Shown here: positions 1-7,558 of the stretch, one piece after another
Layout of the letters: the number at the start of each line of letters is the position of its first letter
Position numbering within the stretch: position 1 is the first letter of the stretch
Assembly: GCA_910592205.1 (NCBI GenBank)
Contig: CAJVPJ010001199.1
Span: 1-11,499 of the forward strand
Direction of reading: 5' to 3'
Length of the DNA: 11,499 nucleotides
Source: Paraglomus occultum
Lineage: Eukaryota; Glomeromycota; Glomeromycetes; Paraglomerales; Paraglomeraceae
Program-made: the position numbers and the translations under genes
The notes under the pieces: generated by a model
Database searches by the model: none
Seen by the model: the letters and a program-made list of their open reading frames with translations, nothing else
Told to the model about the DNA's origin: nothing

Positions 1-60
1 TTAATATTAACGATTCTAATTCGATTGATTATTCCCCAAGTTCAATTATTGGGTGCCATA

Positions 61-1207
61 TCAAAGAAAAGACCATTATCTGAATCTTCCATTTTTAAGT
101 AACATAGTCTCGATGTTGTTTGCAACTGTTGCCTGAATCGCTTTATACCGCATTTCGTTTGGTTGGAAGTACACATATTAAGTCGCCCCATACAAAATGG
201 TTATTTGGATCAAAAATCCTTAATCAGTTTAATTTCAATGGATTAAGGAGACATTTTTCTCGATTCAAGACTGTTTTATAAATAGCAAGCTTTAATGAGG
301 GCTTTCTTGAACCTGGCTCTTTTCCTGATTGGCACGAAGACAATAAAAGCTATGAATTTTATTCCGATTAATATATGCGTTATCACTATCACGTTCTCGA
401 CTACACAACGGACAATGGGAGAAGGTTGTGCGTGTTAATAGAAATGTGGTGGGAAAGGCGCCAGTTGGATATGAAAGATTATATCCCTCAATTTTAGTTT
501 CTTTGAATAACTTTTTCACCAATTCGAATTTGGCTTCACTATCTGTAATACGAATTTTTACTGGTTCCAACTCTTTCTACAACTGCGGATCATGAAATTA
601 AAGACAGTACTTTTGGGTATAATGCTTTCTTTATTCACCAGAATCTTTGGCGAACGCAATATTCGCAAGGAGAATAATCTTCTGTTTAGCAATATTATTC
701 TTGTTCTGTAGAGATGGAGGGGGTTTATTACGTACAAGCTCGGGGAACAAAGCACAGGCCATAATATTTTTAAGTCTCATGCCAAAAGTTGAGATATGGA
801 GAGACATTTCACTACTCTCAGCAATAGTCGAGGTGAGATAATCCCAATCTGGGTATACCTCCAAGCCTACTTCTTTGAAAGCACGACAAAGAAGAGTGTA
901 CACTTTTACGTGTAAGTTTGGGTTCGATACTATTTAATGTCTCTTGTGATATAAATCGAAATCGATAAATGGAGTGGGTCATCTCCACCAATAAATTCAT
1001 GTAATGAGTGCCCCACGACCTGACAGTATAGCCACTATTTTCATCTTCGGTATCTGTACCAAGAAATTCTCTTGGATGCACACTATTATCGCAAATTTTA
1101 TAATTATATTCGGTTACGTCCTCGGCTTTATGCCCACTGTGGTAAAAGGCGCCATCACCATTATTTTCGAGCTCGAGCTCGGGGTCAGAAGCAACAATGT
1201 TTTGCAT
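61..1207 (-). pseudogene. Broken primase-like replication protein with zinc-ribbon
   Basis: Three minus-strand stretches read in order as one protein: 1207 to about 915, then 903-631 after a one-base frameshift near 905-925, then 570-292 in the same frame as the second. Stops lie at 631-633, 598-600 and 577-579. Another frameshift near 293-298 restores an open reading down to about 79, itself interrupted by a stop at 224-226, a frameshift near 143-145 and a stop at 76-78. The middle part has an ESSEMSLHI stretch (about 820-794) like the SxH motif of archaeo-eukaryotic primases. The third part has C-P-L-C at 414-403, then NAY and a third Cys at 342-340, like the zinc-ribbon of large-DNA-virus and transposon primases; the usual His after CxxC is Arg. 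The acidic segment before the primase part lacks any recognised motif. Family assignment is inference. The disruptions make it a relic, probably of a mobile element or integrated virus. Confidence 0.5.
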
Positions 1208-1376
1208 TTGGTAGTGTTTTGGGGTATCCTTTTTTTTTTTGCTACATATTATATAATTAAAATAAAAATTACTCCGAAATATATTATTCGGGAAAAAAAT
1301 GTTTAAATAAAAATTAATCTACAATGTATTAACCGATACATATTATACAATTGATCTATCGTTGTATCATAAAAGT

Positions 1377-1692
1377 ATGGCATTTTATTTCTGTCCTTAT
1401 GTAACCGGGGCTGTTATAGACCTGCAGGTTGTCAAGTCCACCCCAAACGCGTATCTTGTAAAAAATGTGGTAAATTGACTTTTTCTAAATATGGCGCATA
1501 CTAGAAAGCATCGAAATGGAACAATACTACCGAAAAAAACTAGAGGAAATGACGCAAAATGGGTTTAAAGCAAATACATAGTGATATGACTTGAAGATAC
1601 CACCCCCTAAAGGGCCTGGTTTTAGATGCAAGGCAAACCTGCTCTATGGTACCATCGCGAGTCAAATAGAAAATGAATATGCGCTTCATGCG
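1377..1692 (+). pseudogene. Remnant of a small cysteine-rich (zinc-ribbon) ORF
   Basis: An ATG at 1377 opens MAFYFCPY; a one-base loss near 1400 shifts the frame, after which 1400-1501 reads as CNRGCYRPAGCQVHPK, then SCKKCGK, before a TAG at 1502-1504. The cysteines and one histidine are spaced as CxxC, CxxxC, CxxH-like and CxxC pairs, which suggests a zinc-binding module. A further open stretch in a third frame (1585-1692) reads PPPKGPGFRCKANLLYGTIA and ends at TAA 1693-1695; whether it belongs to the same gene is uncertain. The clustering of seven Cys in about 30 codons is hard to get by chance at this composition, which is the main support. Parent family not recognised; no function is claimed. 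Confidence 0.35.
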
Positions 1693-1746
1693 TAAGTGGT
1701 ACCACAGCGCAGAGTCGGGAAAAAAAATAATAAAATTTTGCTACCA

Positions 1747-2090
1747 GTGACAAAAAATTTTCGGTAGATTTTCCCCGAATTCAGAAGATTAGAACCGTTT
1801 CGAGGCAACTGTCACCAGATCACCAGTATCGCTAGTTTCTCGTAACTTTTCGTCTTTTTTTTATTTACGTGTCACACAAATATCTCTCCTCCGGCAAAAG
1901 TATGTTATCAGTTAGTTAGAAAAAGGTTTTTTTTTTTTAAATTTAACTTTTTAACCAGAGAAACTAGTGACAGATATATAAAGGTGGGTTAAAAAGAAAC
2001 AAAACGGCTTAAACCACCCAAAACGCATAGAAAAAGTGTCACTGGTTTTTGCACACCAGTTAAATTTTTTAACTAGAGAAACAGGTGACA
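1747..2090. repeat. Cluster of six TGTCAC/GTGACA motifs with imperfect repeats
   Basis: GTGACA occurs at 1747-1752, 1967-1972 and 2085-2090, and its reverse complement TGTCAC at 1810-1815, 1870-1875 and 2037-2042: six copies in 344 bases against about one per 2 kb expected. Two of them end an imperfect direct repeat, AACCAGAGAAACTAGTGACA (1953-1972) versus AACTAGAGAAACAGGTGACA (2071-2090), 17 of 20 matching and both preceded by a T run. The core GAGAAACTAG at 1958-1967 also has an inverted exact copy at 1832-1841. ACTGGT (2041-2046) and ACCAGT (2055-2060) form a six-base hairpin stem. The patch sits directly before the decayed ORF chain that begins at 2094. It may be a decayed transposon end or a binding-site cluster; the sequence does not decide. 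Confidence 0.45.
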
Positions 2091-2093
2091 AAC

Positions 2094-3237
2094 ATGTCCG
2101 CACATTTGACGCCAATTAAAGGCGTAGAAAATATGATTAAGATGAGACGTCAAGAGCAGTGTGAGACTCGCTCCACGTGGATGCTTTCCAGCTGTATAGT
2201 ATTCTTCATCGAAACTTAGATGCGTAAACGATATTGACCAGCAGTTATCTCTAGTCTATCCCAATTATATTCAATTCATAATTGGATACATTTCGCTACG
2301 GTCTGAGAATGTTTCCAAATCTAATTGCGAATTGTATCGCGAATATCTTACTTGGTGCAAAATTAGTAGCGCTTTGAGTAATAAAAACCGTTGCATAATA
2401 TCATTCTAGGAAAAAAAATTACCGAAAGTCGGGTTCAAGTGCGAATAGGGATAGAAAAGAGAACGGCAATACGTTCTTACTACTAACAATTTTATCAGCA
2501 TCCTAATTAAGAAAATAAACGATCTCGACTTGATTCAGGCAAATTCGTGTTAGACACTCTGACCCAACGATAAAACTCGAACAAACTAGAAAACTTTTGG
2601 AGCGTGCTCAGCTAGAGAGTCAACAAAAATTGCGGTTAATAACAGATCTGAACGATCAAATTGCGCAAATGCGGCAGCAGCTGACGAATCAGAGAAGTGA
2701 AATCGAATTATTGAAGACACGACTAGATAAAGCTCATGAAAATATGGCTTTCGTCTGAAATCTGTATGAAGAAGAACGAGGAAATATGAAAACCTGTTTA
2801 TTTTTAAAATCAAATTAGCTTCGACGCCATTTATTCAAAGCTATAATCTTCAAACATCGGGACCAAGAGCTTGACCAGATTCGATCGCAGAATGTCAAAG
2901 ATTTCGAACTTACCTAAGAAGCCATAGATTTCTGAATCCAGTGGATACTGGCAAAACCTGGGAAGAGAACATAAATTAAGCAAAGATTTGAAAAATTTCA
3001 CCTATCTAGCAAAACAAGCTCGGCAAAGTTTCATTACTGAAGTATCTATAAACAAAAATCGTTCTCCTTTATTTACCACTTACGAAACAGGAAGCAAAAA
3101 CACAGCGAAGTGAAGAAAATATGACCAAAGCTGAAATTCTGCTGAAGCTAGAGACTCTTTTTGAACAGCTCAATGAAAACGCACAGAAGAAATACTCCGG
3201 CTATCATTACGGTCAAAAAAGCGAAGTAAATTGTTAA
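2094..3237 (+). pseudogene. Decayed ORF chain with a coiled coil
   Basis: No single frame spans this tract, but consecutive open stretches follow one another on the plus strand: 2094-2219 (ATG start, MSAHLTPIKGVENM), 2200-2406, 2410-2530 with two stops, 2534-2755, 2928-3110 and about 3091-3237. The strongest part is 2561-2755: residues such as LEQTRKLLERAQLESQQ and IAQMRQQLTNQRSEIELL carry Leu, Ile and Met at heptad spacing among Gln, Glu, Lys and Arg, a typical coiled coil of about 60 residues. TGA at 2756-2758 ends it, and NLYEEERGNMK follows in frame. The final stretch (MTKAEILLKLETLFEQLNEN, ATG 3121, stop 3235-3237) is also helical. Whether all parts came from one gene is inference; introns could explain some frame changes but not the in-frame stops. 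Family not recognised. Confidence 0.4.
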
Positions 3238-3462
3238 ATTTACCGGAAGAAATAAAGTGTCTGTTTAGTTTAGATAATAATATTAAACTTGACAGCTGAA
3301 TATGAAGTATGACTTAATACAATATCACAATATCTCGCGTAATATAATTGTTTTTTTGTGGTTGTTACCACACAAAGTGAAGACAAATCCTCACTTCTTC
3401 TAACTTTATTGCCTGATTAACATGAAATTCTCCGAAGAAAGCTGAAAATGGTGATAGTAATT
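3238..3462. other. Noncoding spacer with two adjacent short hairpins
   Basis: No gene is seen. TGTGGT (3357-3362) pairs with ACCACA (3367-3372) around a four-base loop, and AAGTGA (3375-3380) pairs with TCACTT (3391-3396). They lie between the end of the plus-strand ORF chain and the end of the minus-strand ORF at 3463, so they could fall in a shared 3' region, but stems of six bases are weak evidence of anything. Confidence 0.25.
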
Positions 3463-3657
3463 TCAAGCCTGGTCTAACCTATTGCATAAAGCCCGCACAA
3501 ACATTACGCCCTCTTCTATACTCGTTGTGAGCGCATGAAGCTTCCTCTGTATATTTTCCTTTCGATTGTCCGCCTCTTCATCGTTGCTACCACCATCAGT
3601 ACTGGATTCTTGCTGTTAACTGTTATGCTCGACATCAACCCACTTGTAATGTTTCAT
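3463..3657 (-). pseudogene. Short acidic ORF with one internal stop
   Basis: From ATG 3657-3655 the frame reads MKHYKWVDVEHNS, meets TAA at 3618-3616, then continues open for a further 50 codons to TGA at 3465-3463. The second part has a Ser/Asp/Glu-rich stretch (SSTDGGSNDEEADNRKE) followed by a predicted helix (IQRKLHALTTSIEEGVMFVR). Composition is protein-like and unlike a random AT-rich translation, yet the length is within chance. It lies on the same strand as the kinase gene, 138 bases beyond the kinase stop codon, and could be a fragment of a separate gene or an unrelated relic. No family recognised. Confidence 0.28.
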
Positions 3658-3794
3658 CTTGACATTAATATTAGTTATGGAACATTCGGAAGATGGGATT
3701 AGAATAATCTGATCGACATTTTATACTTGTTATGGGGTGATACGGCATGATTTCCAAAGAGGATAAAGAAGAGTTAGAAACTAAAATCAAATCT

Positions 3795-6330
3795 TTAGAA
3801 GCTCAAATCAAGCGACAAGGGCAAGCTTTCGAGACTAGCACGTGGTGATAATAAGGGTTTATCATCATGATAAACGGTATTCCATGCGCTGTCATTAGAA
3901 TTGTCCACCTCTTCGATAAGCTTGCTAATGTCATTGTAAAGTGTATTTGCATCAGGACGCTTATCACGGTCAGCATCCCAACACCGCTCGGCAAGTTTCT
4001 TGTATTCCTTTGGTGCAGAATCAGGCATCGACGGTCGTAGTCCCTCACAAACACGTATTACCACCAAACATATGTCAAATGAAAAATCTCTAAATGGTGA
4101 TTCACCAGTAGCAATCAAATACATAATGATACCGAATGAATACACATCAGATTTCTGAGTAAATTTGTAGGTATGGAAGACTTCCGGTGCAATATAAGGC
4201 AGAACGCCTCGAATGGTTGAATTTGACTCGCGTGAATTCACTGATTGTGAGAGACAAAGATCCCATATTAATGCGTAATCATCATGCATAACAATGTTGC
4301 CCCCATGAAGATCACAATGCACTAATCCCGCATCATGAATACATGTCAGCTGTCTTGCAATATCATTCAACTGCTGTAATTTCATTCTCCACGTCAAGTT
4401 GTTAATATTCCGATCTAAATAAGACATAAGATTGCCATTGTTAGCATATTGCATAACAATTATCCATTCTTTTGTTTCCGGGTCTTGTGTGACTCCATAA
4501 ATTTGAAGGACATAACTGCCCCTGCTTGAGTACTTGGCATGGTTTCTGAACTATTAAATAAATAATAAATAGAGTCAGCTTAGATATCTATTTAATTAAT
4601 ACTACCAATCATTGCTTACCTCGGAAATAAACACTTCCGGCATTTCATCAAAATTTCGAAAACGTTTGAGTACAACTGTTAGTTGCATATCCTCTTCCGA
4701 ATACTTTTTATACTTGGCAGTATAAACCATTCCGTAACCACCAGATCCAATCTCTTTGAGTTCATAAAAGTCGCTATACTGCATGTACTTAACACGTTTG
4801 TTATTTCGTATAATCCTGTCCATTATTGCATATACGTCGTAATAGAAAACTAAATAATATTCCCGAGTAGACGGCTCCTGAGTGATCCCAATTATCCAAA
4901 TATTATCGGGAGTTAACATTTTGGGGTATTCCTCAATTAGCTATTTTTGAATAAACAGAATACGGTGTTATAACATTGGTTACTTAAGCGCAATTATCGA
5001 CACGTGAAATAGTTTACCTGATGAAAATTATCGGTTTGTATTTTTTTGAGTATTACACGCGTCAATTCATTCCATTCTGCTATATGCGTGCATCCATGGC
5101 GTAATGATGTCATCTCTTGCACATTGGTCAATAGAGAGTATTCAATCCATTGTATATGCGCATCGTATTCACTCGTCATATCATCCCACGATTCCAGAAT
5201 ATGGCCCAAGGATTGGGTAGGGGCGGCCAAGGGGCCCCGATCATTCACTGGACAATTTTTCAACCTCTCGTAAACATTTGCGCAAGAGGGCCGCTTATCG
5301 GGATCTTCATCCCAACATTCTGAATACAGGTTAATATAATCTTCAGGCGTTCCAGGGAATGGGGGATCACGAGCGCCCTCAAGTCTATACATGATAATAT
5401 CGACGGGTTCAGTACGTCCTTCACATGGAACGTTTCCACTCGAAACTTCCCATAGTATTACGCCAAGACTGAATATATCGGATTCCTTTTTACGTCGATA
5501 CAATTTGTTCTTTAAAGATATCGGATCTCTGCACCATATCCACGTGACTGGGACATAACTTGTTTCAACACAGTAGATAACCCGAAATCAGTTATTTTTG
5601 CGACGCCTGATTTGATAAGAATGTTACTTGATGACTAGAGAAATAACGTAAGGCTTCAGTTTACGCTGAATGTAAATGCAAGCGTTACAATCAACATGTG
5701 CGATAATTACCAAGTCCTTGTGAATAATGTCGAGTTCATGTAAATATTTTAGTCCATTAGTAATTTCTAAGCCCAGTTTGCATTTGTGTCTCCAGGTTAA
5801 ATCTTTGAAGTGTTTGTTCAGATGTTCACGTAAAGTTCCACCATCGGCCAGTTCAAAAATCATGTGATAGATTTTATAGCCGTCTGTATGTGTTAAATAA
5901 TAAATTGTTTATTCATAATAAGTCATGACATATTACCATCAAATGAACGCACCTTTATATACACCTAAAAAGCGAATAATGTTAGGATGGTTATTCGCTT
6001 CCGTGTGGTGTCTCAGCTAACATAATGATATTCAGTTAGTTTATAACAAAGTATAAACGTGCGGCGAGCGTAATGAAAGGTGATAACAACCTCTTTGACC
6101 AATGCATTGTGTAATTCTTCACAAGCTTCCGGTTTAACAGAATGTAATGTCTTCACTGCAACATTCATATAGCCGTCGTTTTCCTTCCTGACCGTTGCCG
6201 TATACACCGCTCCATATCCTCCAACACCAATACATCGTAAGTCCACATTTATGTCATTTTCTGGATAGCAGTAGATCGATCCTTCTTGAATTCTTGCCTC
6301 TAGCCATTCTTCGTACGAATTATTAGACAT
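3795..6330 (-). CDS. Tandem TKL-like protein kinase gene, six exons, one frameshift
   Basis: Proposed exons, in order: 6330-6091, 6016-5953, 5883-5711, 5634-5018, 4940-4620, 4550-3795 (stop 3797-3795), about 723 residues. Start ATG 6330-6328 (MSNNSYEEWLEARI) was preferred over the upstream in-frame ATG at 6396 because this Trp-Leu-Glu opening is typical of Glomeromycotina kinases. Kinase 1: glycine loop GVGGYG (about residues 35-40), VAVK lysine 60, HPNII, HKDLSSSN (156-163), DFG (175-177), SDIFSLG, CW..DPDKRPS. Exon 4 needs one extra base near 5566-5571 to join DFGLSTV to ETSYVPVTW. Residues about 320-400 form a second, N-lobe-only kinase module. Kinase 2: GSGGYG (430-435), VVLK (457), HCDLHGGN (550-557), DLC (569-571), PYIAPE, SDVYSFG, CW..DRDKRPD. 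Kinases of this type phosphorylate Ser/Thr/Tyr in the cytosol; substrate unknown. If the frameshift is real, kinase 2 could only be made from its own start. Confidence 0.8.
4551..4619 (-). other. Intron 5 of the tandem kinase gene, 69 nt
   Basis: Phase 0. Donor GTAAGC after GAG at 4620, acceptor TTTAATAG ending at 4551, with a CTGAC branch-site match about 20 bases upstream of the acceptor. Splicing joins PEVFISE to FRNHAKYSSRGS, the alpha-C helix of kinase 2. Confidence 0.8.
4941..5017 (-). other. Intron 4 of the tandem kinase gene, 77 nt
   Basis: Phase 0. Donor GTAAAC after CAG at 5018, acceptor CAAAAATAG ending at 4941. Splicing joins KKIQTDNFHQ to LIEEYPKMLTPDNIWI, which makes one continuous kinase N-lobe reading (beta-3, alpha-C, beta-4). 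This is what ties the two kinase halves into a single gene. Confidence 0.65.
5635..5710 (-). other. Intron 3 of the tandem kinase gene, 76 nt
   Basis: Phase 0. Donor GTAATT, acceptor TTTCTCTAG ending at 5635. It falls inside the catalytic loop, between IIHKDL and SSSNILI, and splicing restores the D-x4-N spacing of the HRDxxxxN motif exactly. Confidence 0.78.
5884..5952 (-). other. Intron 2 of the tandem kinase gene, 69 nt
   Basis: Phase 1. Donor GTGCGT after the first base of a split Asp codon, acceptor ACATACAG ending at 5884. Splicing joins FLGVYK to DGYKIYHMIFEL, that is beta-4 to beta-5 of kinase 1. Confidence 0.75.
6017..6090 (-). other. Intron 1 of the tandem kinase gene, 74 nt
   Basis: Phase 0. 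The donor GTTGTT follows GAG at 6091 and is weak at positions 3-4, but the intron contains a CTAAC branch-site match shortly before the acceptor TTAG (ends at 6017). Splicing joins the alpha-C region (VKE) to LRHHTEANNHPNII, restoring the alpha-C to beta-4 order expected of a kinase; without splicing the frame runs into a stop at 6013-6015. Confidence 0.7.
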
Positions 6331-6623
6331 TGAACATTGAATGATATGCAAGCGGATGTTTCGTATGTGAGATGCAACTTTGTGTAACTTGATCAACCGT
6401 TTGTTGTGCTGTAATTGGGCACGAATGCAACCTTGTTATGAATTGTCCGGACATGAAAAAATTACGTTGCAGCTGACAAGAAATGTCTATGTGATTAGCC
6501 ATTGATTTGACATTTATTAACATAATTATGCTGTAAATAGCAGAGTAGAAAATCCTGGCTATAGATATTGTTTTATATTAAAGAAATAGCTTCTATGAAG
6601 TTGAGGATATACGTTGGAAATTT
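6331..6623. other. Presumed 5' region of the kinase gene
   Basis: This holds the upstream sequence of the kinase start at 6330. An in-frame ATG at 6396-6394 would add 22 residues. No clear TATA box or initiator is seen, and no separate gene can be supported; a 66-codon minus-strand frame here overlaps the kinase start and has no motif. Confidence 0.35.
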
Positions 6624-6833
6624 TTATTGCTGCAAACTTATCTTTGGGATTAATTTCAAGAGGATAGATTTAGTGTTGGGATCATAATTAGTTTGTTTCG
6701 CTTTAGTAATTAGCGTTTGCAAGATTATCAATGTGGAGCAGAGCGTGATCCCAGCATTTGCAGTTTTATTGGCTGGAGTGCAAACTTGACCAATAAAATT
6801 GTGAGAGATCTGCTCCGCTTTAGACATACCCAC
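6624..6833 (-). CDS. Small helical ORF, possible N-terminal domain fragment
   Basis: A 69-residue frame from ATG 6833 (a second ATG at 6827 opens MSKAEQISHNFIGQV) to TAA 6626-6624. It reads as helical and hydrophobic in the middle (CTPANKTANAGI, then TLCSTLIILQTLITKAKQ). Glomeromycotina kinases often carry an N-terminal helical bundle opening with a comparable isoleucine/asparagine-rich stretch followed by a Pro and small residues, so this could be a broken N-terminal domain of a kinase-type protein on the same strand as, and about 290 bases upstream of, the tandem kinase. That comparison is from memory of the family and is weak. A one-base shift near 6645 opens another frame of about 35 codons. 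A TATA-like box lies about 60 bases upstream. Chance ORF remains possible. Confidence 0.3.
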   Translation of the reverse strand: MGMSKAEQISHNFIGQVCTPANKTANAGITLCSTLIILQTLITKAKQTNYDPNTKSILLKLIPKISLQQ

Positions 6834-6893
6834 TATGTGACTCTGATAATGGGCATTGAGCGATATTGTATACGAATCTTAGTCATATCGTAA

Positions 6894-6900
6894 CTATATA
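6894..6900 (-). promoter_or_regulatory. TATA-like box before the ORF at 6624-6833
   Basis: TATATAG on the minus strand, 61 bases upstream of the ATG at 6833, inside CACTATATAGTTACG. Distance fits a fungal TATA element, but such sequences are common in AT-rich DNA. Confidence 0.25.
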
Positions 6901-6956
6901 GTGTTGGTGAAAGAAAGCAGATTGCCAAAGTCTACTTATACTAATGTATTTTTTTT

Positions 6957-7139
6957 CAAGGAGAGAAAAAATATTCCTTGACTGAAGTTGTCAAAGCATA
7001 TAACGATAATAAAAAACATTGATATCAGTCGCCCCGCAATATATCTGAAGGCGTAAGAGGAGTTCGTACAACGTCAGATCGCTAGCAGAATACAAATGTT
7101 GCGTATTCACAGGCAAAAAGTACTACACTTGTATTTTAG
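6957..7139 (+). pseudogene. ORF fragment with two internal stops
   Basis: A pyrimidine run followed by CAAG (6945-6960) looks like a 3' splice site, after which one frame reads GEKKYSLTEVVKAYNDNKKH, TGA (7020-7022), YQSPRNISEGVRGVRTTSDR, TAG (7083-7085), QNTNVAYSQAKSTTLVF and TAG at 7137-7139. Protein-like composition is kept across both stops in the same frame, which suggests a gene fragment disabled by point mutations. The Y-S-x-x-E-V-V-K-A-Y opening loosely recalls the helix-turn-helix start of pogo-type transposases, and a pogo-like end lies 350 bases away, but the match is too loose to name it. Confidence 0.28.
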
Positions 7140-7186
7140 TAGCGTCTATTCGACCTTTGTTGGGGAAAAAAGTTTATTCTGCGTCC

Positions 7187-7219
7187 TTATTATTATTGTT
7201 ATTATTATATTATTATTAT
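7187..7219. repeat. TTA/ATT microsatellite
   Basis: About eleven near-perfect units of TTA with two interruptions (a G at 7198 and a short unit at 7208-7210). It is a simple sequence repeat likely to vary in length between strains. Confidence 0.85.
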
Positions 7220-7488
7220 GGGAATGAGAATATCTAACTACAATCTAAGCACCATACAGGTATTACCGTCTATCCAATACATTATTTTATTTTACAGTTA
7301 TTTTAATAGATAATAATAAAACATTACCAGGTCTCTTCTTAATTGAAAATAAAATTGACTACAGTGCGTTGGTTTTGCAAAAAAGCTTCGCGCGCGAACT
7401 GATTTTACAAAATTCAATCTAACAGACTGTATCATTTTAAAACGTTTGCTCTCACAAGCGAATTTATTCGCGTGACTCAAATATGACC
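7220..7488. other. No gene seen
   Basis: AT-rich sequence with one GC-rich spot (CGCGCGCG near 7389). A 60-codon minus-strand frame (7480-7298) has no motif. If the transposon end at 7489-7558 is read correctly, this stretch would be the interior side of that element, but no transposase reading was found. Confidence 0.3.
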
Positions 7489-7558
7489 TTCGTTATAATG
7501 AACTTTCGATATACGAACATTTTGGTCCAGCTCGACGGCTTCATTTTATCGAGAGTGA
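7489..7558 (-). mobile_element. Pogo/Tigger-like transposon terminus (solo end)
   Basis: TTCGTTATAATGAAC (7489-7503) and TTCGATATACGAAC (7505-7518) are tandem subrepeats, followed by ATTTTGGTCCAGCTCGACGG and TTTTATCGAGAGT (7544-7556). Read on the minus strand this is ACTCTCGATAAAA, a spacer containing CCGTCGAGCTGGACC, then GTTCGTATATCGAA and GTTCATTATAACGAA. Terminal repeats built from GTTCGTTATAACGAA-like units are characteristic of the pogo/Tigger branch of Tc1/mariner elements. The outer end would be near 7558 and the element would extend toward lower coordinates. No matching inverted partner exists in the window, so this is a decayed or truncated end. Assignment rests on motif resemblance only. 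Confidence 0.45.

Noticed and set aside
1004-1306. Plus-strand frame of 100 codons with hydrophobic stretches
   Set aside because: It is antisense to the acidic primase-type reading on the minus strand; its hydrophobicity is the mirror of Asp/Glu/Asn codons.
2586-2813. Minus-strand frame of 75 codons with SSAAAAFAQ
   Set aside because: It is the antisense of the coiled coil at 2561-2755; the Ala run mirrors CAG/CAA-type codons.
3747-3848. Plus-strand ORF of 33 codons, MISKEDKEELETKIKSLEAQ
   Set aside because: It looks like a coiled coil but overlaps the Ser/Leu-rich C-terminus of kinase 2 in antisense, which explains the pattern.
5046-5273. Plus-strand frame of 75 codons
   Set aside because: Shadow of kinase gene exon 4 on the opposite strand; no motif.
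6323-6523. Minus-strand frame of 66 codons overlapping the kinase start
   Set aside because: Different frame from the kinase, no motif, and length is within chance.
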